From Dyella_A sp049445995 (GTDB lineage: Bacteria; Pseudomonadota; Gammaproteobacteria; Xanthomonadales; Rhodanobacteraceae), in the NCBI RefSeq assembly GCF_049445995.1, contig NZ_JBMSDZ010000003.1:124001-188000 (forward strand): a stretch of 64,000 nt of DNA, given 5' to 3'. The translations under genes and the position numbers were made by a program. Position 1 is the first letter of the stretch. The number at the start of each line of letters is the position of its first letter. Under the pieces are notes generated by a model, which saw only the letters and a program-made list of their open reading frames with translations, did not search any database and was not told the DNA's origin. Below are positions 8,274 to 16,772 of this stretch, in pieces.

Positions 8274-8386
8274 GGGATTCGGGATTCGTCATTCGGGATT
8301 CGTGCCGCCGCATCGGATCCTGGGCGCGTCGTCCCGGAGTGACGTCAACTTGCTCCTGACGAATCCCGAATCCCCCATCCCGAATC
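8274..8386. repeat. Inverted GGGATTCG repeats between pilT and pilU
   Basis: The left arm (8274-8303) contains three GGGATTCG units. The right arm (8359-8386) contains the complementary CGAATCCC units. They flank a unique 55-base centre. The shared core read on one strand is GATTCGGGATTCGTCA. The element fills nearly the whole pilT-pilU gap and could form a long stem in the mRNA between the two ATPase genes. Similar GGGATTCGGGATTCG tracts are, to my recollection, common intergenic repeats in Xanthomonadaceae. Confidence 0.75.
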
Positions 8387-8399
8387 ACGGACAAAAGCC

Positions 8400-9566
8400 A
8401 TGAGCGATTTCGATTTCACCTCGTTCCTCAAGCTGATGGTCCACAAGAAGGCCTCGGACCTGTTCATCACCGCAGGCGTGGCGCCGTCGATGAAGGTGCA
8501 GGGCCGCGTGGTGCCGATCACGCAGAGTCCGCTCAGCCCGCAGCAGTCGCGCGATATGGTGCTCAACGTGATGACGCCCTCGCAGCGCGAGGAGTTCGAG
8601 AAGACCCACGAGTGCCAGTTCGCCATCTCGGCGCAGGGCGTGGGCCGCTTCCGCGTGTCGTGCTTCTACCAGCGCAACTGCGTGGGCATGGTGCTGCGCC
8701 GGATCGAGTCGAAGATCCCCACCATCGAGGAGCTCACGCTGCCGCCGGTGGTCAAGCAGCTGGCGATGACCAAGCGCGGCATCATCATCTTCGTGGGCGG
8801 TACCGGCACCGGCAAATCCACCTCGCTGGCGGCGATGATCGGCTACCGCAACGCCAACTCGACCGGTCACATCATCACCATCGAGGACCCGATCGAATAC
8901 GTGCACAAGCACGAGGGCTGCATCATCACCCAGCGCGAGCTCGGCATCGACACCGAAAGCTGGGAAAACGCGCTGAAGAACACCCTGCGCCAGGCGCCGG
9001 ACGTGATCATGATCGGCGAGGTGCGCACCCGCGAGACGATGGAGCACGCGATCAACTTCTCCGAGACCGGCCATCTGTGCCTGTGCACGCTGCATGCGAA
9101 CAACGCCAATCAGGCGATGGACCGCATCCTGCACTTCTTCCCGGAAGATCGCCGCCAGCAGCTGTTCATGGACCTGTCGCTGAACCTCAAGGGCATCGTG
9201 GCGCAGCAGCTCATTCCCACCCCCGACGGCAAGGCGCGCCGGGTGGCGGTGGAAATCCTGCTGGGCACGCCACTGGTGCAGGACTACATCCGCCAGGGCG
9301 AGATCCACAAGCTCAAGGAAGTGATGAAGGAATCCACCAACTTGGGAATGAAGACCTTCGACCAGAGCCTGGTGGAGCTCTATCACGCCGGCGAGATCAG
9401 CTACGAGGACGCGCTGCGCCACGCCGACAGCTCGAACGAGGTGCGCCTGCGCATCAAGCTCTCCCAGGGCGGCGACGCGCACACGCTGTCGCAGGGCCTG
9501 GACGGCGTGGAGCTGGAAGAGTCGCGCGAGAAGAACCAGTTCGGCGGCGGCCTGCTGCGCCGCTGA
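8400..9566 (+). CDS. pilU: Type IV pilus accessory retraction ATPase PilU
   Basis: A 388-residue PilT paralogue that supports PilT-dependent pilus retraction under load. Walker A is GGTGTGKST with Lys139. The Asp box TIEDPIEYVH, Walker B VIMIGEVRT and the His box TGHLCLCTLHANN follow in order. The longer C-terminus, rich in charged residues and ending GGGLLRR, is typical of PilU. The start at 8400 matches the family opening (SDFDFTSFLKLMVHKKASDLF). It lies 130 bases after pilT across an inverted repeat and ends before a bidirectional terminator-like hairpin. Confidence 0.96.
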   Translation: MSDFDFTSFLKLMVHKKASDLFITAGVAPSMKVQGRVVPITQSPLSPQQSRDMVLNVMTPSQREEFEKTHECQFAISAQGVGRFRVSCFYQRNCVGMVLRRIESKIPTIEELTLPPVVKQLAMTKRGIIIFVGGTGTGKSTSLAAMIGYRNANSTGHIITIEDPIEYVHKHEGCIITQRELGIDTESWENALKNTLRQAPDVIMIGEVRTRETMEHAINFSETGHLCLCTLHANNANQAMDRILHFFPEDRRQQLFMDLSLNLKGIVAQQLIPTPDGKARRVAVEILLGTPLVQDYIRQGEIHKLKEVMKESTNLGMKTFDQSLVELYHAGEISYEDALRHADSSNEVRLRIKLSQGGDAHTLSQGLDGVELEESREKNQFGGGLLRR

Positions 9567-9592
9567 GGTGGCGCGCGACCATGCACGAAAAG

Positions 9593-9614
9593 AAGGGGCC
9601 CCGCAGGGCCCCTT
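9593..9614. terminator. Bidirectional hairpin terminator (pilU / BON gene)
   Basis: A perfect 9-bp stem AAGGGGCCC/GGGCCCCTT with a CGCA loop lies between the convergent pilU and the BON-domain gene. It is preceded by an A-rich stretch (ACGAAAAG), which becomes a T-rich tail for the minus strand; the plus-strand tail is GTCGTTTC. Confidence 0.75.
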
Positions 9615-9645
9615 GTCGTTTCGGCGGCAGGTGAACTGGCGGTGC

Positions 9646-10005
9646 TCAATCCTCGTCGGCGGCGAGGGTCAAGCCGCTGGTGTCCACGCTCCTGACGCCC
9701 TTCACCGCGCGGGCGACCTGCTCGGCCTTCGCCTTTTCGGCAGAACTGCCGACGTGGCCGCTCAACGTCACCACGCCATTGTTGGTGCTGACTGAGATGT
9801 CGGTGGCGTCCACGCCCTTGGTGGTGGCGAATTCGGACTTCACCTTGGTGGTGATCCACGCATCGGCGGCCTTGTCCGGCACGGTCTGTTGGGTCGCGTC
9901 CTTCGGCATGCTCTCCTGCGCGGCGACCTGCGCCAGCGGCGCGGCGGCGAAGGCGGCGATCAGGCCCATGGCGACCAGGTTCTTGCGGATCAGATGGGTA
10001 CGCAT
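9646..10005 (-). CDS. Periplasmic BON-domain protein
   Basis: A 119-residue protein. Residues 1 to about 31 form a Sec signal peptide ending APLAQVAAQ. One BON domain follows (about residues 48-115: KAADAWITTKVKSEF, then VSTNNGVVTLSGHV and VRSVDTSGLTL). BON domains bind phospholipids or sit at the cell envelope; OsmY is the best-known relative. The ATG at 10005 was chosen over an upstream extension because it starts the signal peptide and has a strong AGGAGAAGC site. The promoter region upstream is shared with no divergent gene, and the gene ends at a hairpin terminator. Confidence 0.85.
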   Translation of the reverse strand: MRTHLIRKNLVAMGLIAAFAAAPLAQVAAQESMPKDATQQTVPDKAADAWITTKVKSEFATTKGVDATDISVSTNNGVVTLSGHVGSSAEKAKAEQVARAVKGVRSVDTSGLTLAADED

Positions 10006-10205
10006 GGTGCTTCTCCTCTCTCTTGGATGACCCTGCCCGCAGGCAGTCGGTTGCCCGTGTGGCTCCCGCGGGACATGGCACCAAGCCGGCCGTGAACACA
10101 CCGTGGGTGCCGGTTTGCGCGTTCAGCGGAGCGCAGACGGTGCGAACGCGGTCGTGCATCGGTGCACACGCGCAGTTCACATCTGCAGCCGCATGCGCAA
10201 GAAAT

Positions 10206-10228
10206 GAGGGGCGCCGATGGCGCCCCTC
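10206..10228. terminator. Hairpin terminator downstream of the lipoprotein gene
   Basis: A perfect 10-bp stem GAGGGGCGCC/GGCGCCCCTC with a GAT loop lies 23 bases past the stop of the minus-strand lipoprotein gene. On the minus strand it is followed by CATTTCTTGC, a modest T-rich tail. Confidence 0.65.
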
Positions 10229-10251
10229 CGCGGTCGTACCTGCAGACTGGC

Positions 10252-12036
10252 TTATTTGAGTTTGGTCTGGCTGGTGATCACCAGGCCGTTGGCGTCCACG
10301 TGCGCCTCCGACCCCACCGCCTCGATCCGCGCGGCCTGCGCCTGCATGGCCTGGAACTGGGCATGCGTGCGAGTCGCGGCTTCCTTCCCGGCGGCGGCCG
10401 GGGTACTCCCCGGGGCGTCGCCGTGGCCCATCGCGGCGCTCATCGCGGCCAGGCTGTCGGCCTTGTCCATCATCAGCTTGATCCAGCTCCGGTACATGGC
10501 GCCGTCCAGGTGCAGGCGCATCATGCGGCCGGCGTCGCCACCCGGCTCCTTCAGCGTGTCGGCGAGCCTGGCGTCCTCGCCGGGGCCGATCGCCAGCGCC
10601 AGCGCCTTCTCGCCCATCGCCACCCAGGCGGGCTGGCCGATCATCCTGGCGAGGTCGGGCGGCAGCGCGACCGGCTTGCCATCGGCGGTGACCTTCAGCT
10701 GGGCCAGCGCCGGGGTCATCATCTGGCCCATCGCCAGCAGGCCGGCGGGGTTGTTGGTGCCCAGCACGATGCGTCCGGTGAAGCTGGGCATGCCCTGGCC
10801 GGTGCCGGCATCGAAGCTGTCCAGCGCGATGCGCAGGCCGAGCAGGTCGCCGAACGGCGGAATCGCCGCCTTCTGCATGGCCGGGCCGAGCTTGGCGAAG
10901 CCGTCGTTGAGGTCGGCCAGCGCCGGGCAGCTGAATGGCTTGGCGGCGACCGCATCGGCCTGCGCCGACCAGAATGTCCGCAATTCGGTCACCGGCAGCG
11001 CCAGGCTCATGTCGAACGGTGCCGTGGCGTCGGTGCCGAGGCCCGGCAGGGCGACTTTCAGGCCGGCAAAGGCCTGGGTGATGTCGCTGGCCATCGCCAC
11101 GTCCAGGCGCATGTCCTGGTGCGTGGCGTCGAGCCGGGTGTAGCCGAAGCTCAGCGTAGGCACGCGCGCGGCGATGCGGGCGGCATCGGTGGCGCACGTG
11201 GCGGGAATCTGCATCTGGTTGGCCACCGGCTCGCCGGTCTTGGCCGATTCGGCCTGCGCGTGCGCCTTGAACATGGCCAGGAACAGCGGATCCTTGCCGC
11301 CGGCGATCAGCGGCAGCAGGCGACTCAGGTCGACCAGGCCCACGGCCTGCTTGCCGTAGCCCTTGGCCTCGGCCAGCTTTTGCAGCCGGCCGTCGTCCTG
11401 CAGACTCCTGGCCGGACGATCCAGGCCCAGCGCCTGGCGCAGCAGCGCATCGGAGGCATCGGCCGGCAACAGCGCGGCGACGGCCTGCTTGCCGACCACG
11501 GCGAGCACGACCTCGGTGCCCGTCGCGGTGGAGACGTGGCGGCGATAGCTCACGTCGCCGAGCCTGGCGGTATCGAGCGGCTTGCCATAGGCGGTTTCCA
11601 GGCGGCCGACGAAGGCGTCGAACGCGGCCGGATCACTCAGCTGGAAGCGGGCGACCGGGGCCAGGCCCAGGCCGTAGAACGCCGAATGGCCCTTCACGTC
11701 GAGGCCGGCGTTCTGGGCGAACTGCTCCACGGTCTTGCCGTCGAACTCGCCGGCGAACGCGCGCAGCAGGTTGGCGGTATCCGGATCCTTCGCCTTCAGC
11801 TCGTCGGCCGCAGCCTTCATCTGCGCGACCTGCGCCGGAAGCTGGGCGTTGGCCTGGGCGAACAGTGCCGCGCGGGTGTCGTCGTCCAGTACGTCGAGAT
11901 TGGCCGCCACGTACGGCGTGTCCGCCGGGACGAAAGCCAACGGTGCATCCTTGTCCTTGTGGCTGCAGGCAGCCAGCAGGATGCCGGCCACGCCGAGCGC
12001 CAGCGCGCGCTTCATCGGTCGCATAATGTTCCCCAT
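10252..12036 (-). CDS. Large predicted lipoprotein, unrecognised family
   Basis: A 594-residue protein (ATG at 12036; ATGs at 12024 and 12015 are alternatives). Its N-terminus has a basic start, a hydrophobic core and a lipobox LAAC with lipid-accepting Cys24, so it is probably anchored to the inner face of the outer membrane. The mature part has repeated alpha/beta segments without a catalytic motif I recognise. Three cysteines in the middle and C-terminal parts could be oxidised. It stands alone between pyrB and the BON gene on the same strand. I cannot assign a function; I believe similar uncharacterised lipoproteins occur in Xanthomonadales. Confidence 0.8.
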   Translation of the reverse strand: MGNIMRPMKRALALGVAGILLAACSHKDKDAPLAFVPADTPYVAANLDVLDDDTRAALFAQANAQLPAQVAQMKAAADELKAKDPDTANLLRAFAGEFDGKTVEQFAQNAGLDVKGHSAFYGLGLAPVARFQLSDPAAFDAFVGRLETAYGKPLDTARLGDVSYRRHVSTATGTEVVLAVVGKQAVAALLPADASDALLRQALGLDRPARSLQDDGRLQKLAEAKGYGKQAVGLVDLSRLLPLIAGGKDPLFLAMFKAHAQAESAKTGEPVANQMQIPATCATDAARIAARVPTLSFGYTRLDATHQDMRLDVAMASDITQAFAGLKVALPGLGTDATAPFDMSLALPVTELRTFWSAQADAVAAKPFSCPALADLNDGFAKLGPAMQKAAIPPFGDLLGLRIALDSFDAGTGQGMPSFTGRIVLGTNNPAGLLAMGQMMTPALAQLKVTADGKPVALPPDLARMIGQPAWVAMGEKALALAIGPGEDARLADTLKEPGGDAGRMMRLHLDGAMYRSWIKLMMDKADSLAAMSAAMGHGDAPGSTPAAAGKEAATRTHAQFQAMQAQAARIEAVGSEAHVDANGLVITSQTKLK

Positions 12037-12089
12037 TGAGTGGTGTAGCAGCGGCCATTATGCCGCCAGTGATGCCGCGCCGCCGAGGG

Positions 12090-13016
12090 TCAGCGGGCGA
12101 GCAGTTCGCCGAGCACGGCCATGCGCACGAACACGCCGTTGCCCACTTGTTCCAGGATGCGCGACTGCGCGCCGTCGGCCACCTCCGAGGCGATCTCGAT
12201 GCCGCGGTTGATCGGACCGGGGTGCATCACCAGGCAGCCCTTGCGTGCCCTGGCCAGGCGGGCGCTGTCCAGCCCGTACTGGCGGAAGTAGGCGGCCTCG
12301 TCGGGCAGCTCGGTCTGCGCCATGCGCTCCTTCTGCAGGCGCAGCATGATGACCGCGTCGGCACCCTCGATGGCCTGGCTGAAATCCTCGACGAAGCGGC
12401 ACTGCGCAAACTCCCCGGCGTCCGGCATCAGCGAGGCCGGGCCGCACAGGCGGATGTCGCGCACGCCCAGTGCGCTCAGCGCGTGCACGTCCGAGCGGGC
12501 CACGCGCGAGTGCTTCACGTCGCCGCAGATGGTGACGGCCAGGTTCTCGAAGTCCGGCCGGTGCTGGCGGATGGTGAGGGCGTCGAGCAGGCCCTGGGTG
12601 GGGTGGGCGCGGTTGCCGTCGCCGGCGTTGATCACCGACACGCCGCTCATCGCGTGGCGCACCAGCTCGTCGGGCGTGCCGGACGCCTTGTGCCGCACGA
12701 TGATCGCGTCCAGGTGCATCGCCTCGAGCGTGTGCAGCGTGTCGTACAGCTCCTCGCCCTTGTTGGCCGAGGAGAAGCCGATGTCGAAATTGACCACGTC
12801 CGCGCCCAGCCGCCGCGCCGCCAGCTCGAACGAGGTGCGCGTGCGCGTGGAGGGTTCGAAGAACAGGTTCAGCACGGTGCGGCCGGTCAGCAGGTCGATC
12901 TTGCGCGTGCCGTGGGCGCAGGCGTCGCGCATGGCCATGGCGCGGTCGAGCAGGCGCTCGATGGTCTCGCGCGGCAGGTGTTCGAGCGTGGTGAGGTGGC
13001 GCAGGCGTGGGCTCAT
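12090..13016 (-). CDS. pyrB: Aspartate carbamoyltransferase catalytic subunit
   Basis: A 308-residue enzyme that makes N-carbamoyl-aspartate from carbamoyl phosphate and aspartate, the committed step of pyrimidine synthesis. The carbamoyl-phosphate motif FEPSTRTRTSFE is at about residues 52-63; GDGNRAHPTQGLLD and MHPGPINRGIEI follow. It overlaps ruvX by four bases (ATGA at 13013-13016). In Pseudomonas, pyrR lies between ruvX and pyrB; no pyrR is present here. The reading frame stays open further upstream, but the family start fits the ATG at 13016. Confidence 0.96.
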   Translation of the reverse strand: MSPRLRHLTTLEHLPRETIERLLDRAMAMRDACAHGTRKIDLLTGRTVLNLFFEPSTRTRTSFELAARRLGADVVNFDIGFSSANKGEELYDTLHTLEAMHLDAIIVRHKASGTPDELVRHAMSGVSVINAGDGNRAHPTQGLLDALTIRQHRPDFENLAVTICGDVKHSRVARSDVHALSALGVRDIRLCGPASLMPDAGEFAQCRFVEDFSQAIEGADAVIMLRLQKERMAQTELPDEAAYFRQYGLDSARLARARKGCLVMHPGPINRGIEIASEVADGAQSRILEQVGNGVFVRMAVLGELLAR

Positions 13017-13480
13017 GGCGACTCGGCGGTGGGCTTGGATGAAAGGGATGGCTGGTTGTGGTCGGCCGCGGCCAGCCAGCGTTCGAGGATCACGGCGGCG
13101 GCCTCGGCATCGATCTGCGCGCCGTCGCGCCGCCGCCGCAGGCCGGCCGCACGCGCATCGGCGAAGCGTTCGGCCGCTTCGCGCGAGCTGTGGCGCTCGT
13201 CGATCAGCACCGGCACGGTACCGTAGCGCTGCCTGAGCCCGTCGGCGAAGCGGCGCGCCAGCCTGCTGGCCGGCTGCTCGGCGCCGTCGAGGGTCAGCGG
13301 CAGGCCGACCACCAGGGTCTGCGGCAACCATTCGCGGTGCAGGCGATCCAGCGCCGGCCAGTCCGGCTGGCCGTCGCGCATGGCGACGGTGGCGAGCGCG
13401 CGGGCGCTTTGGGTAATCCGGTTGCCGACCGCCACGCCGATCAGCCTGCTGCCGACGTCGAAGCCCAGCACGCAGCTCAT
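13013..13480 (-). CDS. ruvX: Holliday junction resolvase-like protein RuvX (YqgF)
   Basis: A 155-residue RNase H-fold protein of the YqgF family, linked to 16S rRNA 5'-end processing and proposed as a resolvase. The first beta strand LGFDVGSRLIGVAVG carries the first catalytic Asp, LVVGLPLTLDG holds the second motif region, and VPVLIDERHSSREA holds the last. Length matches the family. It overlaps pyrB by four bases and lies 24 bases after the yqgE stop. The yqgE-ruvX-pyrB order is conserved in gammaproteobacteria. Confidence 0.93.
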   Translation of the reverse strand: MSCVLGFDVGSRLIGVAVGNRITQSARALATVAMRDGQPDWPALDRLHREWLPQTLVVGLPLTLDGAEQPASRLARRFADGLRQRYGTVPVLIDERHSSREAAERFADARAAGLRRRRDGAQIDAEAAAVILERWLAAADHNQPSLSSKPTAESP

Positions 13481-13504
13481 CGGCCCGGACTCACGAGTGC
13501 TGGC

Positions 13505-14074
13505 TCATGCGTGGCCCGCGTAGCCGGGCAGCTGCATCGGGTCGAGCCCCATCAGGCCGGCGGCGGCGCTCCAGCGCTCCTCCAGCGGCGTGTCGAAGAT
13601 GATGCGGTCGTTGGCTTCCACGGTCAGCCAGCTGTTGTCCTTGAGCTCCTGTTCGAGCTGGCCGGCGCCCCAGCCGGAATAGCCCAGCACCAGCAGCGCC
13701 TGGCGCGGCCCCTCGCCTGTGGCCATCGCCCCCAGGATGTCGCGCGAACTGGTGATCGACCACATGTCGTTCACGCGGAAACTGGACTCCCAATGACCGT
13801 GCTCGCGGTGCAGGACGAAGCCACGCTCCTGCTGCATCGGGCCGCCGATCAGCACCGGCGCGTCGGCCAGTTCGGGGTCGGTGCAGTCCAGCCTCATCTG
13901 GCCGAGGATGTCGCCCATCCGGTACTCGGACAGCTGGTTGACCAGCAGGCCGACGGCGCCGTCCTCGTCGTGCTGGCAAAGCAGCGCCACGCCGCGCGAG
14001 AACGGCGTGGCGGCAAGGCTGGGCATGGCGATGAGGAAATGCCCTGTCAGGGAGGAGGGAAGGGAAACGCGCAT
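13505..14074 (-). CDS. algH: YqgE/AlgH family protein
   Basis: A 189-residue protein of the UPF0301 (DUF179) family. Its N-terminus LTGHFLIAMPSL, the FSRGVALLCQHDEDGAVGLLVN stretch, VLIGGPMQQERGFVLH and GYSGWGAGQLEQEL are family hallmarks. AlgH was named for effects on alginate transcription in Pseudomonas, but the molecular role is unclear. It precedes ruvX on the same strand in the conserved yqgE-ruvX-pyrB block, downstream of the TonB-like gene. Confidence 0.92.
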   Translation of the reverse strand: MRVSLPSSLTGHFLIAMPSLAATPFSRGVALLCQHDEDGAVGLLVNQLSEYRMGDILGQMRLDCTDPELADAPVLIGGPMQQERGFVLHREHGHWESSFRVNDMWSITSSRDILGAMATGEGPRQALLVLGYSGWGAGQLEQELKDNSWLTVEANDRIIFDTPLEERWSAAAGLMGLDPMQLPGYAGHA

Positions 14075-14126
14075 TGCCGTATTGTAGTCCCGCGGCCGGA
14101 TGCCTGCCCGCCTGCAGGCGGGCAGG

Positions 14127-14990
14127 CTACTTGTTGCGCAGGATGTCGCCGGGCAGGAACTGCCAGGTGCGGGTGATGTACAACTCGTCCACGCCCCTGC
14201 CGCGGGGAATCGGCGGAAACGGCGCGGCCAGCCGCACGATGCGTTTGGCCGCCGCGTCCAGCAGCGGCGAGCCGGAGCTCTTGATCACCTCGATGCTGTG
14301 GATGCCGCCATCGCGGTCGAGGCCCACGGTGAGCAGCAGCTCGCCGTGCAGTTGCAGGCGGCGGGCCTGCTCGGGGTAGTTCAGGTTGCCGATGCGCTCG
14401 ACCCGGTCCGACCAGCCGCGCATGTACGCGGCGTAGGCGTATTCGCGAGTGTTGGCGGAGATGTACTTTTTCTTCGGGCGCTTGGCGTAGGCCTCGTTGC
14501 TGTGGCGCAGTTCGGCGGCCAGCTGGGCGATCTCCTGCTCGCGGCGCAGCTCGGCGGCGCGGTCGTCCGGATCGCTGGTCACCTCGGGCTTGCCGGTAGT
14601 GGCCTCGACGCTGAAGCGGCTGTCGCCGCGGGTGGTGACGAGGCGCTGCGGGGTCGGCGGCTGCGGTGCCGGCGTGCTGGCTTCGACGCGGCGGGCGGCG
14701 ATGCCGGGCGTGGGCTTGGGCAAGGGGCCGCTGAAGAGGTTGGAGGGTCGCGCGGCGCGGTCGCGATCGCCGCCGCCGCGGTTGTTGGCCTGCGCCAGGA
14801 AGTCGGCCTTGTCCGGCGCCTGCTGGTTGGCCACGTTGACCAGGGTCACGTCCAGCGTGGGCAGGCCCGACTTCGGCTTGACGAACTCGAACGTGATGCC
14901 GAGCAGCAGCACGCCGTGGAACAGCAGCGAAAACAGCATGGTCGCCCCGATCATGTCGGGGCTGCGGGGTGGCGGGACGGCGTTGCTCAC
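14127..14990 (-). CDS. TonB family energy transducer (TonB3-like)
   Basis: A 287-residue protein with one N-terminal membrane segment (about residues 18-36), a proline- and charge-rich periplasmic linker, and a C-terminal TonB domain (about residues 195-280) with NLNYPEQARRLQLHGELLLTVGLDRDG and a late LYITRTWQF. TonB proteins pass proton-motive force from ExbBD to outer-membrane partners. The position between yqgE and gshB, opposite pilG, matches Pseudomonas TonB3, which is needed for twitching motility, so a pilus-related role is a reasonable inference. No exbB or exbD is nearby. Its ATG lies next to the gshB stop. Confidence 0.85.
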   Translation of the reverse strand: MSNAVPPPRSPDMIGATMLFSLLFHGVLLLGITFEFVKPKSGLPTLDVTLVNVANQQAPDKADFLAQANNRGGGDRDRAARPSNLFSGPLPKPTPGIAARRVEASTPAPQPPTPQRLVTTRGDSRFSVEATTGKPEVTSDPDDRAAELRREQEIAQLAAELRHSNEAYAKRPKKKYISANTREYAYAAYMRGWSDRVERIGNLNYPEQARRLQLHGELLLTVGLDRDGGIHSIEVIKSSGSPLLDAAAKRIVRLAAPFPPIPRGRGVDELYITRTWQFLPGDILRNK

Positions 14991-15965
14991 TTAGACACGG
15001 GTTCCGGTGGCGCTGCGTTCGATCGCATCGAACAGGGTGCCGGCGATGTTAAGTCCGAATTGCGCATCGAGCTCGCGCACGCAGGTCGGCGATGTGACGT
15101 TGATCTCGGTCAGGTAGTCGCCGATCACGTCCAGCCCCACGAAACGCAGCCCGCGCCGGACCAGCTCCGGCCCCACCTCGGCGGCGATCCAGCGGTCGCG
15201 GTCGGACAGCGGCACGCCCTGGCCGCGGCCGCCGGCGGCGAGGTTGCCGCGGAATTCGCCGCCCTGCGGAATGCGCGCCAGCGCATGGGGCACCGGTTCG
15301 CCGTCGACCAGCAGCACGCGCTTGTCGCCGGCGCTGATCTGCGGGATGAACTTCTGCGCCATCGCGAACTGCCGGCCCTGGCCGTGCGGATCGCCGCCGA
15401 GCAGGGTTTCCAGCATCGAGTTGAGGTTGGCGTCGCCGGCCCTGACCCGGAAGATGCCGCGTCCGCCCATGCCGTCCAGCGGCTTGAGCACCACCTCGCC
15501 GTGTTCGTCGACGAAGCGGCGCAGTTCCGCCGGGTCGCGGGCGACCAGGGTCGGCGCCATGCACTGGGGAAAGTGCAGGGTGAACAGCTTCTCGTTGCAG
15601 TCGCGCAGCGCGCGCGGATCGTTGACCACCTGCACGCCGTGGCGCTGCGCGGCCTCCAGCACCATGGTGTCGTAGAGGAACTGCTGGTCCACCGGCGGAT
15701 CCTTGCGCATCAGCACCACGTCGAGCTCGCGCAGGTCCTGCCAGCAGGCCTCGTCGAGGCTGAACCAGCCGGACGGGTCGTCCTTGACGGTCAGCGGCGC
15801 GAGCCTAGCCCACGGCGTGCCGTCGCGCAGGGCCAGGTCGCCCTGTTCCATGTAGGACAGCGAATGGCCGCGGCGCTGCGCTTCCAGCAGCATCGCGAAG
15901 GTGGTGTCCTTGACGATCTTGATGGCGCCGATGGGGTCCATCAGCACGGCAACCGAGAGCGGCAT
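14991..15965 (-). CDS. gshB: Glutathione synthetase
   Basis: A 324-residue ATP-grasp enzyme that joins gamma-glutamylcysteine and glycine to glutathione. The family N-terminus SVAVLMDPIGAIKIVKDTTFAML, the MRKDPPVDQQFLY motif, VLKPLDGMGGRGIF and the C-terminal DVIGDYLTEINVTSPTC are all present. The start at 15965 has GGAGAATCCC just upstream and the correct family opening; the frame remains open to 16091 but that extension looks non-coding. The gene is divergent from the Pil-Chp operon, as in Pseudomonas. Confidence 0.96.
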   Translation of the reverse strand: MPLSVAVLMDPIGAIKIVKDTTFAMLLEAQRRGHSLSYMEQGDLALRDGTPWARLAPLTVKDDPSGWFSLDEACWQDLRELDVVLMRKDPPVDQQFLYDTMVLEAAQRHGVQVVNDPRALRDCNEKLFTLHFPQCMAPTLVARDPAELRRFVDEHGEVVLKPLDGMGGRGIFRVRAGDANLNSMLETLLGGDPHGQGRQFAMAQKFIPQISAGDKRVLLVDGEPVPHALARIPQGGEFRGNLAAGGRGQGVPLSDRDRWIAAEVGPELVRRGLRFVGLDVIGDYLTEINVTSPTCVRELDAQFGLNIAGTLFDAIERSATGTRV

Positions 15966-16335
15966 GGGATTCTCCGGGGCGGGGTAGGGGAGCGGCGTCG
16001 GAGTCGCGAGGCGGCTGCCCGACAGCCGGGTAAACCGTGATGTTGGCCGAGCGCACGCTGCCCGGCAAGGCGCTGCAACCCGGGCGGGCAATCAAGTGTG
16101 CGGCACGGCGGCCGACATCCTTGTGGAAGGGCGGCACAGTCGGCACCCCGCTTCATTTTGTCTTGACGGACCGTGGGGCAAGCGGTAAACAGCAACGGCT
16201 GAAGACGCCATCCGAAAAAAGCGTCTCTAACAAGACAAAAGCGGGATTCTTTTCATCTGCACGGGCTGCGCCAGGCAATCACGCCGGATACGGCCCGTGC
16301 TTCACCTGAGCCTGGGGCGGGCCACAGGGGGTTGA
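15966..16335 (+). promoter_or_regulatory. gshB-pilG intergenic region with a candidate sigma-70 promoter
   Basis: This 370-base gap is the longest in the window and is less GC-rich than its surroundings from about 16150 to 16260. It has TTGACG at 16163-16168 and, 17 bases later, TAAACA at 16186-16191. That is a plausible -35/-10 pair reading toward pilG about 150 bases downstream. No gene, RNA hairpin or repeat is evident in the rest. The promoter is inferred from sequence only. Confidence 0.35.
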
Positions 16336-16740
16336 GTGAACTTGAACGTGAGCGCAAACGGATTGGCCGGCCTGAAGGTCATGGTCATCGATGACTCCAA
16401 GACCATCCGGCGCACCGCCGAGACCTTGCTGAAGAAGGAGGGTTGCGACGTGCTGACCGCCGTCGATGGCTTCGAGGCGCTGGCGAAGATCTCCGACCAG
16501 AAACCCTCGATCATCTTCGTCGACATCATGATGCCGCGGCTGGACGGTTATCAGACCTGCGCGCTGATCAAGAACAATCCCCTGTTCCGGGCCACCCCGG
16601 TCATCATGCTGAGCTCGAAGGACGGCCTGTTCGACAAGGCCCGCGGCCGCATCGTCGGCGCCGAGCAATATCTCACCAAGCCGTTCACGCGCGACGAACT
16701 GCTGGGAGCCATACATCGCCATGTGGGCACGGTTGCCTGA
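16336..16740 (+). CDS. pilG: Twitching motility response regulator PilG
   Basis: A 134-residue single receiver domain. The acidic pair Asp19/Asp20 (VIDDS), phospho-acceptor Asp63 (FVDIMMP) and the conserved Lys (LTKPF) are present. Sequence is close to Pseudomonas PilG (GLKVMVIDDSKTIRRTAETL). PilG takes phosphate from ChpA and promotes pilus extension and cAMP signalling. The start is GTG at 16336, after a GGGGGTTGA stretch. It leads the operon pilG-pilH-pilI-pilJ-chpA-chpB-chpC, with pilH 32 bases on. Confidence 0.95.
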   Translation: MNLNVSANGLAGLKVMVIDDSKTIRRTAETLLKKEGCDVLTAVDGFEALAKISDQKPSIIFVDIMMPRLDGYQTCALIKNNPLFRATPVIMLSSKDGLFDKARGRIVGAEQYLTKPFTRDELLGAIHRHVGTVA

Positions 16741-16772
16741 ATTCCGTGACTGCGGCGTCTGAGGGGAGGCCT

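Noticed and set aside
15966..16091. N-terminal extension of gshB
   Set aside because: The family start and a good ribosome-binding site are at 15965; the extension is Arg/Ala/Thr-rich without similarity.
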